Part shown: positions 1 through 8,564 of the stretch, piece after piece
Layout: every line of letters begins with the position of its first letter
Position numbering within the stretch: the stretch's first letter is position 1
From: Perlabentimonas sp034006965
GTDB lineage: Bacteria > Bacteroidota > Bacteroidia > Bacteroidales > Tenuifilaceae
Reading direction: 5' to 3'
NCBI GenBank assembly: GCA_034006965.1
Contig: JAVERU010000069.1
Location: 1 to 16,016, forward strand
Length of the DNA stretch: 16,016 nt
The notes under the pieces: generated by a model
What the model saw: the letters and a program-made list of their open reading frames with translations, nothing else
Databases searched by the model: none
What the model was told of the DNA's origin: nothing
Made by a program: the position numbers and the translations under genes

Positions 1-1222
1 CCTTATAGTTGATGTAGTAGGCCTGGTTGTAGTTGGGCCTGTTGGCAGATTCCTCTGGTGTTACGTCTCTATATCTAACCCTACCTAAGCTATCAACGCT
101 TTTAGGGGTGCCGTCGGGGTTAGTATCAAGTGTTTTGAAAATATTACCACGGAATGGACGGAAGTCGTCAAAATCTTCGAATGAAGCAGGGCGGTATACA
201 TCAAGTACCCACTCGTTAACGTTTCCAGCCATACAGTATAGTCCGTAGTCGTTAGGCCAGTACGATTTCACATTTCCAGGGATATGCTCACGGTCGTTTA
301 GGTTACCAGCAACACCCATGTAGTCACCCCGTCCACGCTGGAAGTTGGCCATCATCTGCCCCCTGTTTTTCGAGCTGCTATTCCTTACGTTATGTCCATC
401 CCAAGGGTAAATTCTTCTTTCCACAATTCTTTCATCGTAGGTGTTGCCAATAAGGCCTTGGGCAGCGTATTCCCACTCAGCTTCAGTGGGTAAGCGATAT
501 TTTGGTAACAGGATACCATCCTCGAATGAAACCCTACGACCTTCCTCCTGACCGGGCCTCATGCTGGGACGAGTATTACGTACCGATGCCTCGTACATAC
601 CTAGCAGGTATGCATCTGTGTTGAAGTTCTCAGCGTCAACCTGTTGTAGGTCGAGGTTGATGTATCCTTCTTTGTATAGAAGCATCTCGTTTACCCTGTC
701 GCTCCGCCATAGGCAATAATCGTTTGCCTGAAGCCAGCTCACACCCACAACAGGATGCTCGTTGTATGCAGGGTGACGGAAATAGTTGGTAACGTAAGGG
801 TCGTTATACCCCAATGGGCTTCTCCAAACTAGAGTGTCGGGGAGCGCATTGCGATAAACATTTGGGTAGGAAACGTACACCCTGCGGAGCCAGTAAAGGT
901 ACTCGCGGTAGTCAACGTTTTTAACCTCAGTCTCGTCCATGTAGAAAGAAGCAACGGTTACCCTACGGTTCACGTTATTCCAATCATACATCAAATCCTG
1001 CTCTACTCCACCCATAATAAAGGTACCGCCCTCGATAAATACAAGTCCTGGCCCTGCCTTGGGGGTGTAATCCTGCACAACTTCAAATCCACCGAACTCG
1101 GGGTCGTTGTAGTTCCAACCGGTTGTTGATGATTCACCAGATGACCCGCCAAACATAGAGCATGACGAAATTGCTGTAGAACCAGCCAACAGCAAAACAA
1201 TGTAACTGTGCTTCAATTTCAT
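1..1222 (-). CDS. gldJ: GldJ-type T9SS lipoprotein (FGE-sulfatase fold), 3' end outside window
   Basis: Outer-membrane lipoprotein of the gliding/type IX secretion machinery; GldJ and its paralogue GldK/PorK share a formylglycine-generating-enzyme-like fold but act structurally. The frame is open from the ATG at 1222 to the left edge (about 407 codons, no stop), so the C-terminus is missing. Residues 1-20 are a lipoprotein signal with lipobox ISSC and the acylated Cys at 21. The FGE-like domain follows: FIEGGTFIMGG, then DWNN, SFYMDETEV, PVVGVSWLQA, RLPTEAEWEYAA and MAGNVNEWV, all typical of the fold. DWNN, ALPDTLVWR, LGYND and RGDYMGVAGNLND fit my memory of GldJ better than GldK. The gene lies 91 bases after porP in the same direction and close to porU, near which gldJ also lies in Flavobacterium johnsoniae. 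PorK is the main alternative, since porP precedes porK in Porphyromonas gingivalis; the genes left of the edge would decide. Confidence 0.78.
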   Translation of the reverse strand, partial: MKLKHSYIVLLLAGSTAISSCSMFGGSSGESSTTGWNYNDPEFGGFEVVQDYTPKAGPGLVFIEGGTFIMGGVEQDLMYDWNNVNRRVTVASFYMDETEVKNVDYREYLYWLRRVYVSYPNVYRNALPDTLVWRSPLGYNDPYVTNYFRHPAYNEHPVVGVSWLQANDYCLWRSDRVNEMLLYKEGYINLDLQQVDAENFNTDAYLLGMYEASVRNTRPSMRPGQEEGRRVSFEDGILLPKYRLPTEAEWEYAAQGLIGNTYDERIVERRIYPWDGHNVRNSSSKNRGQMMANFQRGRGDYMGVAGNLNDREHIPGNVKSYWPNDYGLYCMAGNVNEWVLDVYRPASFEDFDDFRPFRGNIFKTLDTNPDGTPKSVDSLGRVRYRDVTPEESANRPNYNQAYYINYK

Positions 1223-1263
1223 AGTTGATGTTTTTTCCTTTGAGTTCAACTCATTTACAACTT

Positions 1264-1271
1264 CAAATATA
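1264..1271 (-). promoter_or_regulatory. Possible internal promoter (-7 box) before the GldJ-type gene
   Basis: The minus strand reads TATATTTG here, an exact match to the Bacteroidota -7 consensus TAnnTTTG. It lies 41 bases upstream of the lipoprotein ATG, in the 91-base gap after porP. No good -33 TTTG is present at the expected distance, so readthrough from porP may be the main source of transcript. Tentative. Confidence 0.35.
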
Positions 1272-1313
1272 GAAATAATACTTTTAAATTATGCTGCTCA
1301 CGTTTAAAAAAAA

Positions 1314-2303
1314 CTAAAATTTAGGGCTTTTTATTGTGTGAACTTTTTTTCGAGACCTATTTTTATACTCAAAATTTACCCCAAAGGTTACTTCATGTGA
1401 TGAAGTATTTAATCCCCTGAAGCCTCCTTTTAGAATGCTAAAGTCGTAACTGTATGCAAATGAATAGCTAACATTATGGTAGCCTACCGTAAAAACGAAC
1501 GTGCTATTTGATAGCCCTAAGCTGTTCCTTATCCAGAAACCTCCTACCACATTAAGGTAAGATATGTAGGCGCCCACATTTAGCTGCTTAAAGTCTGCTT
1601 GCTGCTGATATATTATGTTTGGCGAAAAGATTAAACTTTTTCTAATCAAGTACCTTTTGTAGAGGTTTATGTCACTGCCAACGTGAACCGTGTACTTACG
1701 AGGAAGCTTCGTTATGTTGTCATCAACCCGGGAATCGATGGGTTCAAGTAGATGATGAACTGCAATGCCTCCATAAAATATGTCCCATTCGCCAAGAACA
1801 CCGACTGCAAAATCGGGCATTACACGGGTAGTCCCCGAGTAGCCTGGGCTTCCTGCTACTTGTCCTGTACTAGGATCAACCATATCGGGGAAGATAAGGT
1901 TTCTGGTGCTTTGCGATTTTAATATTCCGCCGGCCTGAATGCCACCTCTGATTTGAGCGTTGTATGCGACCCTAACATTATAGGAGTACATAACATCGAG
2001 CGTTAACCAGTTAAGTGCGCCTAGGGCTTGCATATCATTTATTAGGTTTACACCCAGGCCACTATTCTGATCGATGAAAAATCGATCATAGCTAACGCCA
2101 TATGTCATGTAGGGCGACTGGCGAGTAAGCCACTGATTGCGATAAACCACCGATGCTCTTTGATATTTTGGGTTTCCTGCATAGGCAGGGTTTAGGTAGA
2201 GCTGGTTTGAGAAAAATTGTGCAAAGCTAGCGTCCTGACCATATGTAAATACGGAGAATGAAAGAATAGTAAAAACAAAGACTATGTATTTCCTATAGCT
2301 CAT
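1314..2303 (-). CDS. porP: PorP/SprF family type IX secretion outer-membrane protein
   Basis: Predicted outer-membrane beta-barrel of 329 residues, close to the usual family length of about 300-340. In the T9SS, PorP anchors the PorK/PorN ring complex, while SprF paralogues serve surface adhesins. A signal peptide covers about residues 1-22 (hydrophobic IVFVFTILSFSVF, cut near YGQ). The family's N-terminal signature is clear: FAQFFSNQLYLNPAYAG, followed shortly by VVYRNQW. Downstream, alternating hydrophobic/aromatic strands such as SLIFSPNIIYQQ and FVFTVGYHNVSYSF fit barrel strands. It is first of two leftward genes, followed by the GldJ-type lipoprotein, and is divergent from porU, so a T9SS role is likely. 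Bacteroidota often carry several PorP/SprF paralogues, so whether this is the core PorP or a specialised copy cannot be told here. Confidence 0.88.
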   Translation of the reverse strand: MSYRKYIVFVFTILSFSVFTYGQDASFAQFFSNQLYLNPAYAGNPKYQRASVVYRNQWLTRQSPYMTYGVSYDRFFIDQNSGLGVNLINDMQALGALNWLTLDVMYSYNVRVAYNAQIRGGIQAGGILKSQSTRNLIFPDMVDPSTGQVAGSPGYSGTTRVMPDFAVGVLGEWDIFYGGIAVHHLLEPIDSRVDDNITKLPRKYTVHVGSDINLYKRYLIRKSLIFSPNIIYQQQADFKQLNVGAYISYLNVVGGFWIRNSLGLSNSTFVFTVGYHNVSYSFAYSYDFSILKGGFRGLNTSSHEVTFGVNFEYKNRSRKKVHTIKSPKF

Positions 2304-2501
2304 ATATCAATAAGAAAAAAGGGCACTTAAAAACTATTCATCGGGTTGATGAAGTACGAATTATTTTTAAAACACATACCTTGTGACTCTTTTTGTATCG
2401 ATTTAGTTCTTAAAAATAAAAACTCAGAGAAAGCGTTTATATTTTGTGCTTAAAGTTAAAGCAAACTTTTTGTTTATTTGCAAAAATAAGCCAAATATCC
2501 A

Positions 2502-5500
2502 ATGTTTAGATTAATCACACTATTCTGTACCATTTTATTCTTCTCAAGCAGCGGATTTGCTCAACGAATTTCGCGAGAAATTCGGTGGCCTGTCGATAGC
2601 ATTGCGAAGGCAAATTATCAGTATAAAGCCTCAGAAAAGGTGGTCTATAATGAACACCTCTGGTTTGAGGAGAAAATCCACTACCCTGATGTAGAGACAA
2701 TGTTACCCTTTTATGCCGATTTAGTTCCTATCCCCAATTCTGTTACAGATACTGATCAGCTCAGCTTATCTTTATCCGAAGTACGATTTGATTTACTGAG
2801 CAGTGTTGAGCAACAAGTCATTGGTGGCTTAAAGCCTCAAGTAATTTCTGAACAGCAACCTATTTATACAGTGCATAAATCGCGGGGTGAAACCTATCTA
2901 CAATTTGCCATACCCACGCTCCGGCTCAACCCATCAACCGGTCGGGTTGAAAAGATGATAGGGTTCGACTTACAGGTTGATGTAATATCACATGAATCAT
3001 ATGCCAAAGGGGTTGAAAGGAAGACAGCCTCTCAGTCAGTTTTATCATCTGGTAAGTGGTATATGTTGTCGGTAAGTGCTACGGGTGTTCACAGAATAGG
3101 ATACGATGAGCTGCTAGGGATGGGGTTAAGTAATCTTGAAAATGTTTCGATATGGGGACATGACGGGAAACAGCTGCCTTTCTGGAATAATGAACCCTCG
3201 CTCGATGATTTGGTGCAAATTCCTGTTTGGGTAGACAAGGGCACAGATGGGGTGTTCAATAAGGGCGACTATATTTACTTTTTTACAAACGGGCCATCCA
3301 CTTGGATATACAATGAAGAGGATGATTTTTTTGAGCATAAAATCCATGATTACGCCACAACCATAAAGTATTTCGTAACAACCAGTCGACCTAACCCACT
3401 CAGAGTCTCTGAGCAAAGCGGGGCTGTGGGCAACCCTACTCGCGTAAGCAGTGAGTACGATGCCCTTGTGTTTTTCGAGCGGAATGATACAAACCTAATT
3501 AAGTCGGGGAGGCAGTGGTTTGGCGAGTCATTTGATGTTTACACTTCGCGAAGCTTTAATACGGGTTTAAATTCCCCTGTAGCCAATGGTACTGCCAAGG
3601 TAAGGCTTAGGGCAGCTGCCCGCTCTTCGGTAGCTAGCAGCTACAACCTCAAGGCCAATGGAAGCAGCGTAGGAGGTTTGCCGATAGCATCGGTTAATAC
3701 TGCCAGCCAGTACACCAATTTTGCAGCTGAAAACATACAAACCTATACATTTGGCTATAGCCAGGGGGAGCTCCAGCTCGAACTAACCTATAATAAACCT
3801 ACACCAGCAGCCAAAGGTTGGCTCGATTATATTACCGTTAATGCACGGCAGCAATTGCAAATGGGTAGCACCCAGCTGCTTTTCCGTGATGTGAAATCGG
3901 TTGGTACCAACGAAATTACCCAGTTTTCTATTTCGAATACACCCCAGAACCTCGTGGTGTGGGATATTACCAACTTTTTTAGTCCTAAAAATCTTGAGGT
4001 GACAACTTCGGGTGGCGTGTCTAGCATTAGGGTTGAAACAGATATGCTCAGAGAGTTTGTAGCCTTCACACCCCCTCAGGCTTTCAGTGTAAGGTTTGAA
4101 GGAGAGGTGCCAAACCAAAATATTCATGCCGAGCCTCAGCCCGATATGGTGATTGTTGCCCACCCCGATTTCATTTCACAAGCCCAGGAGCTTGCACAAA
4201 TCCATAGCAATCATAGCGGGTTAAAATCGTTGGTAGTTACTAGCCAGCAGGTTTACAATGAGTATTCATCAGGAAACCCCGATGTGAGCGCAATCCGTAA
4301 TATGATGCGGATGTTCTACCAGCGTTCAACTTCCGAGGTGGACATGCCCAAGTACTTGCTCCTTTTTGGCGATGGGTCGTACGACAATCGGGGCGTTTCT
4401 CCACAGAACACCAACTTTATTCCCACTTTTCAGTCCGAGAATTCGTTGCACGTAACTAGCTCGTTTGTTTCCGATGATTTTTTTGGTTTGCTCGACGAGA
4501 ACGAGGGGGAGGCGACAGGACTTTTAGATTTAGGTATCGGACGAATTCCCTGCTCATCGCAACCTGAAGCCGATGTTGCTGTGAGAAAAATACGAAATTA
4601 CCTTAGCCCTGCATCGCAGGGGGCCTGGAATAATCAACTCTGTTTTATTGGCGACGATGGCGACGGGAACCTTCATATGCGCGATGCCGATTTGCATGCT
4701 CAGTACGTCGAGGAGAATCATCCTCAGTACAATATTGATAAGATCTATTTTGATGCTTTCCCTTTGGAGTCAATGTCGTCGGGCGACAGGTATCCCGGGG
4801 TAACCAATGCTATTAATAATCGTGCCAACCAGGGCGCCCTGATTATGAATTACGTTGGACATGCAAACGCCCGATGGCTTGCTCATGAACAGGTTATTAT
4901 GGTTAACGATATTCAGGGATGGAGGAATTTTGATAAGCTTTCCCTTTTTGTTACCGCAACCTGCGAGTATAGCCGTTTCGATGATTTTGCCTATAAGTCG
5001 GCTGGTGAGCACACCCTTTTCTCCCCTTTGGGTGGAAGCGTGGCCCTGGTGTCAACATCAAGGGTGGTGTACGCCAATCCAAACTTTACGCTTAACCGAA
5101 ACTTTATTCATTACGTTTTTGCCGAGAGAGAAAGCACCCTGCCAAGCGATATTGGTAAGCACTACCGTTTGGGCGATGTGGTTAGGCTAACCAAGGTTGC
5201 AACCAGTGGGCAGGTGAATAAGCGTAACTTCATGCTGCTTGGCGACCCGGCTTTGCAGCTGCATTACGCAAGCAATCCTGTTGATATCACCAAGATTAAT
5301 GGTGTTGATGTTGGAAACGATTCGGATACGCTTAGAGCGCTCTCGAAGGTTGAGATTGTAGGCCAAATTGCAAACCCTAAAAATGACAGTAGTGTAATGG
5401 GTGAGGTGGAGTTTACGCTGTACGATAAGGCCAAAACGGTAACAACCCTAGCCAATAGGGGTGGTGTGCCTTTTGTGTACACAACTCGCGAGAATAGTAT

Positions 5501-6347
5501 TTACCGAGGTCGATCATCGTTAGCTGATGGCGCTTTTAGCGCAACCTTTATTGTTCCAAAGGATATTATGTATGGCTATGGTAATGGTAGGTTTAGCCTA
5601 TTTGCCAAAGGTGCAAGTTCGCCCTCTTCAGGTGTTTTTGAAGACTTTATTGTTGGAGGAATTGGTCAGGATGCTGGCCTTGATAAGGAGGGACCAACAA
5701 TAAATATATTTATGAATACCGACAGGTTTGTAAGCGGTGGCATCACCGATCAGAATCCGAAGCTGTTAGTGCATCTTTTCGATAGCTCTGGAATAAATAC
5801 CACTGGTGTTGGCATTGGCCATGATTTAACCGCAACCCTTATAGGCGAGAACGAGCAAACCTACGTGCTAAACGATTACTACGTGGCCGATATAGATAGC
5901 TACCAGAAGGGTAAAGCCGAGTACCAACTATCGGGGTTAAAGCCAGGCCCACACAAGCTTAGGGTAAAGGCTTGGGATGTATACAACAATAGCGCTGAGA
6001 GTGAAATTGATTTTACGGTGCAGCTCGACGATGAGCTAACCTTGAAGCATATACTTAACTACCCCAACCCATTCACAGAGAGTACTGCTTTTTACTTTGA
6101 GTACAATAGGCCATACGAGGATTCTGACATTATTATTCAGATATTTAGTCCTTCGGGGAGGTTGGTTAAAACCATTAGCCATTTTGCACCCGGCGATGGT
6201 AGCTACCGCATTGGTCCCATTGCTTGGGATGGCCTCGACGATTTTGGTGATAGGATAGGCCGAGGCGTATACTTCTATAGGCTTACGGTAAGGCTCGGCA
6301 ATGGTCAAACAGCACAAGCCTACCAGAAGTTGGTGATTTTAAAATAG
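2502..6347 (+). CDS. porU: PorU, C25-family sortase of the type IX secretion system
   Basis: Cell-surface cysteine peptidase/transpeptidase that removes the C-terminal sorting domain of T9SS cargo and links the cargo to anionic LPS, working with PorV. The protein has 1281 residues. Signal peptide is residues 1-20 (cut at FA|Q). A long beta-rich N-terminal region runs to about 540. The C25 gingipain-like domain spans about 545-920: it begins at PDMVIVAHPDF, contains KYLLLFGDGSYDNRG, and ends at MLLGDPALQLHY. The likely catalytic pair is His787 (NYVGHAN) and Cys821 (TATCEYS), 34 residues apart. An Ig-like stretch follows, then a sorting-type domain at 1186-1281 that starts NYPNPF and ends AYQKLVILK; in characterised PorU this domain is retained. 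The start is the first in-frame ATG of the signal peptide. No exact TAnnTTTG promoter was found on the plus strand in the 198-base upstream region. PorV follows 69 bases downstream. Confidence 0.93.
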   Translation: MFRLITLFCTILFFSSSGFAQRISREIRWPVDSIAKANYQYKASEKVVYNEHLWFEEKIHYPDVETMLPFYADLVPIPNSVTDTDQLSLSLSEVRFDLLSSVEQQVIGGLKPQVISEQQPIYTVHKSRGETYLQFAIPTLRLNPSTGRVEKMIGFDLQVDVISHESYAKGVERKTASQSVLSSGKWYMLSVSATGVHRIGYDELLGMGLSNLENVSIWGHDGKQLPFWNNEPSLDDLVQIPVWVDKGTDGVFNKGDYIYFFTNGPSTWIYNEEDDFFEHKIHDYATTIKYFVTTSRPNPLRVSEQSGAVGNPTRVSSEYDALVFFERNDTNLIKSGRQWFGESFDVYTSRSFNTGLNSPVANGTAKVRLRAAARSSVASSYNLKANGSSVGGLPIASVNTASQYTNFAAENIQTYTFGYSQGELQLELTYNKPTPAAKGWLDYITVNARQQLQMGSTQLLFRDVKSVGTNEITQFSISNTPQNLVVWDITNFFSPKNLEVTTSGGVSSIRVETDMLREFVAFTPPQAFSVRFEGEVPNQNIHAEPQPDMVIVAHPDFISQAQELAQIHSNHSGLKSLVVTSQQVYNEYSSGNPDVSAIRNMMRMFYQRSTSEVDMPKYLLLFGDGSYDNRGVSPQNTNFIPTFQSENSLHVTSSFVSDDFFGLLDENEGEATGLLDLGIGRIPCSSQPEADVAVRKIRNYLSPASQGAWNNQLCFIGDDGDGNLHMRDADLHAQYVEENHPQYNIDKIYFDAFPLESMSSGDRYPGVTNAINNRANQGALIMNYVGHANARWLAHEQVIMVNDIQGWRNFDKLSLFVTATCEYSRFDDFAYKSAGEHTLFSPLGGSVALVSTSRVVYANPNFTLNRNFIHYVFAERESTLPSDIGKHYRLGDVVRLTKVATSGQVNKRNFMLLGDPALQLHYASNPVDITKINGVDVGNDSDTLRALSKVEIVGQIANPKNDSSVMGEVEFTLYDKAKTVTTLANRGGVPFVYTTRENSIYRGRSSLADGAFSATFIVPKDIMYGYGNGRFSLFAKGASSPSSGVFEDFIVGGIGQDAGLDKEGPTINIFMNTDRFVSGGITDQNPKLLVHLFDSSGINTTGVGIGHDLTATLIGENEQTYVLNDYYVADIDSYQKGKAEYQLSGLKPGPHKLRVKAWDVYNNSAESEIDFTVQLDDELTLKHILNYPNPFTESTAFYFEYNRPYEDSDIIIQIFSPSGRLVKTISHFAPGDGSYRIGPIAWDGLDDFGDRIGRGVYFYRLTVRLGNGQTAQAYQKLVILK

Positions 6348-6390
6348 GGTGCGAATACTAAACCAAATTTTTTAATGTTATCATTTCAAC

Positions 6391-6398
6391 TAATTTTG
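6391..6398 (+). promoter_or_regulatory. Possible porV promoter (-7 box)
   Basis: TAATTTTG is an exact match to the Bacteroidota -7 consensus TAnnTTTG, in the 69-base gap between porU and porV and 18 bases before the porV ATG. The -33 region holds only a T-run, so support is partial. It would allow PorV to be made in excess over PorU, which would suit a cargo shuttle, but that is inference. Confidence 0.35.
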
Positions 6399-6416
6399 CG
6401 ATTCTAAATTCTAAAT

Positions 6417-7616
6417 ATGATGATTAAACGATTAATAGTTTTACTATCTATTTCCTTGGTCTTTTCCATGTCTGTATCATCCCAATCTCAAGAGGAACTT
6501 GATTTTGTAGGTGGTTTAAATGCCCTAAGGGTTGCCGTTCCTTTTCTAACCATAGCCCCCGATTCCAGAGCAGCATCAATGGGCGATTTGGGGGCTGCTT
6601 CTCTCCCCGATGCCAATAGTCAGCATTGGAATCCCGCAAAGTATGCCTTTATCGATAAAAGTTGGGGTGTTGCATACTCGTATACGCCATGGTTGCAAAA
6701 CCTTATCAAGGATATGGATCTAAACTACCTCGTGGGGTACTACCGATTTGATGAGCAGCAAGTGGTGAGCGCATCGCTGCTATACTTCTCCATGGGGACC
6801 ATAATTTTTACCGATGAGCGGGGAACCAGATTGCTCGACCATAATGCCAACGAGTTTGCTTTGGATGCAGCCTATTCTCGGAAATTCTCCGACAAGATAA
6901 GCGGTAGCTTAGCGTTTCGTTACATTCGCTCCGACTTAACCGGAGGTTATTCTCAGCCTGGCCAATCCGAATCCAAAGCAGGCAACTCCGTTGCTGCCGA
7001 CATATCATCGTACTATCAAACTCCGCTAGTTGTCGATAGTAAGGATGCCGAGCTGGCGCTGGGCGTAAACATTTCAAACATTGGTGCTAAGATGTCGTAC
7101 AGTGAGGATCCCAACAAAATGTTTATCCCTATAAATATGAGGATTGGTGGACGGTTTAGCATCGATATGGATCAGTACAACAAGGTGTCGTTTATGGTTG
7201 ACGGGAACAAGCTACTTGTACCAACGCCTCCCATTTGGAATACCGAAACCGGTGAGATTTTAAAAGGGATGAACCCCGATGTGCCTGTGCTTACTGGTAT
7301 GCTGCAATCATTCTACGATGCGCCGGGAGGATTCCGCGAGGAACTTCGCGAGGTGAGCTTATCGGCCGGGATTGAGTATCTCTATGCTGGCCAGTTCGCC
7401 ATAAGGGCAGGCTATTTCGATGAGCACTCAACCAAAGGAAACCGAAAGTATTTCACCCTTGGAGCAGGTGTTAAGTACAATGTTTTCAATCTCGATTTTG
7501 CATACCTTATTCCAACTGCAGGGCTCTCTAACCCCCTGGCCAATACGTTTAGGTTTACCTTGTCGTTCGAGTTTGAACCTGTGCGTCCCGGACAACGAAA
7601 CCAGCAGCAGCGATGA
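6417..7616 (+). CDS. porV: PorV (LptO), type IX secretion outer-membrane shuttle protein
   Basis: Outer-membrane beta-barrel of the FadL-like class that collects T9SS cargo from the SprA/Sov translocon, binds its sorting domain and delivers it to PorU. The protein has 399 residues with a signal peptide at about 1-22 (LIVLLSISLVFSMSVSSQ). Family-typical blocks follow: FLTIAPDSRAASMGDLGAAS near residues 43-62, then QHWNPAKYAF, WGVAYSYTPWLQNL and the repeated aromatic barrel strands through RAGYFDEH and the terminal TFRFTLSFEFE. Two Met codons start the frame (6417 and 6420); either is possible. Position directly after porU is the usual arrangement. The stop codon overlaps the ispF start (ATGA), indicating translational coupling. 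Confidence 0.92.
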   Translation: MMIKRLIVLLSISLVFSMSVSSQSQEELDFVGGLNALRVAVPFLTIAPDSRAASMGDLGAASLPDANSQHWNPAKYAFIDKSWGVAYSYTPWLQNLIKDMDLNYLVGYYRFDEQQVVSASLLYFSMGTIIFTDERGTRLLDHNANEFALDAAYSRKFSDKISGSLAFRYIRSDLTGGYSQPGQSESKAGNSVAADISSYYQTPLVVDSKDAELALGVNISNIGAKMSYSEDPNKMFIPINMRIGGRFSIDMDQYNKVSFMVDGNKLLVPTPPIWNTETGEILKGMNPDVPVLTGMLQSFYDAPGGFREELREVSLSAGIEYLYAGQFAIRAGYFDEHSTKGNRKYFTLGAGVKYNVFNLDFAYLIPTAGLSNPLANTFRFTLSFEFEPVRPGQRNQQQR

Positions 7617-8095
7617 ATTTTAGGATAGGTGTAGGATACGATGTTCATGCCTTGGCCCCAGGTTACGATCTGTGGATTGGCGGGCTAAAGGTCGATCACC
7701 ACCTTGGCTCCGTTGGCCATTCCGATGGCGATGTGCTAATCCACGCCATCTGCGATGCCCTGCTGGGGGCCGTTGCCCAGCGCGATATCGGCTACCATTT
7801 CCCCGATACAGACCCGTCGCTTAAGGGAATCGACAGCAAAATCATCCTTAAAAAAACCGCTCAAATTATTGCCGATGAGGGTTACACCATCGGCAATATC
7901 GACTCCACCGTATGCCTACAACGCCCCAAGCTAAGGGATTTTATCCCCTTGATGCAGCAAACGCTGGAGGAGATTTTGTCCCTTGATAAGGGCAGCGTAT
8001 CGGTTAAGGCTACTACCACCGAGAAGTTGGGCTTTGTTGGTAGCGAGAAAGGTATATCGGCCTATGCCGTTGTGATGCTATACAAAACGACTTAA
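7613..8095 (+). CDS. ispF: 2-C-methyl-D-erythritol 2,4-cyclodiphosphate synthase
   Basis: Cytosolic enzyme of the MEP isoprenoid pathway that cyclises CDP-methylerythritol phosphate to MEcPP with release of CMP. At 160 residues it has normal family length. The zinc ligands are visible as Asp10 and His12 (GYDVHA) and His44 (DGDVLIHAICDALLGA). The DIGYHFPDTDP loop (from Asp58) and the C-terminal KATTTEKLGFVG substrate-binding signature are intact, so the enzyme should be active. The ATG lies inside the last codons of porV (4-base overlap). I recall ispF also following porU-porV in Porphyromonas gingivalis. The link to secretion is unclear; shared transcription of a housekeeping gene is the simplest reading. 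Confidence 0.96.
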   Translation: MNFRIGVGYDVHALAPGYDLWIGGLKVDHHLGSVGHSDGDVLIHAICDALLGAVAQRDIGYHFPDTDPSLKGIDSKIILKKTAQIIADEGYTIGNIDSTVCLQRPKLRDFIPLMQQTLEEILSLDKGSVSVKATTTEKLGFVGSEKGISAYAVVMLYKTT

Positions 8096-8096
8096 T

Positions 8097-8459
8097 ATGA
8101 GCAAGAAAACGCTGGTGCTTGGTGCTAGTACCCGACAAGGGCGCTTCTCCCTGCTGGCCATAAAAAGTTTGGTTAACCACAATATTGAGGTTGTCGCCAT
8201 TGGTGCTCGTCCGGGTGAGGTTGAGGGCGTGCAAATACTAGACTATCCGGTTTTCCCTACCGATATCCATACCGTTTCGCTATACCTTAACCCATACAGG
8301 CAGCGAGATTACATCGACTACATCATTGGGCTTAAGCCCAAGCGCATAATTTTTAACCCAGGTACCGAAAACCCCGAGCTGTTTAAACTTGCCCGTGAGA
8401 ATGGTATTGAGGTCGTTTTCGACTGCACTTTGGTCATGCTAAATGCCAACAGGTATTAG
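8097..8459 (+). CDS. CoA-binding (YccU-like) Rossmann-fold protein
   Basis: Small single-domain protein of 120 residues belonging to the CoA-binding domain family also found in the nucleotide-binding part of succinyl-CoA synthetase alpha subunits; stand-alone members have no firmly established role. The dinucleotide-binding loop is at residues 6-18 (LVLGASTRQGRFS), and the family's second landmark is FNPGTENPEL, followed by a conserved Cys in VVFDCTLVML. The start lies one base after the ispF stop, so it is almost certainly cotranscribed with porV-ispF. The annotation rests on the fold motif, not on a known reaction. Confidence 0.82.
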   Translation: MSKKTLVLGASTRQGRFSLLAIKSLVNHNIEVVAIGARPGEVEGVQILDYPVFPTDIHTVSLYLNPYRQRDYIDYIIGLKPKRIIFNPGTENPELFKLARENGIEVVFDCTLVMLNANRY

Positions 8460-8489
8460 CTTATCATTTTATAGACACCCTATATCAAA

Positions 8490-8497
8490 TAAATTTG
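8490..8497 (+). promoter_or_regulatory. Possible relic promoter of the broken peptidase gene
   Basis: TAAATTTG matches the TAnnTTTG -7 consensus and lies about 68 bases before the first recognisable peptidase residues. A TTTT sits where the -33 TTTG would be. The rest of 8460-8564 shows no gene or strong hairpin. It may be the surviving promoter of the pseudogene, or chance. Confidence 0.25.
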
Positions 8498-8564
8498 AGG
8501 TTGGGTAATTGTGAGTGGGCTTAGAAATCAATTCTTCTTCGACATCACAAACAGGCTAACCTAA

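Noticed and set aside
2481..2488. TATTTTTG on the minus strand as a porP promoter
   Set aside because: It matches the -7 box but would give a leader of about 170 bases and has no -33 partner, so it was not listed as a feature.
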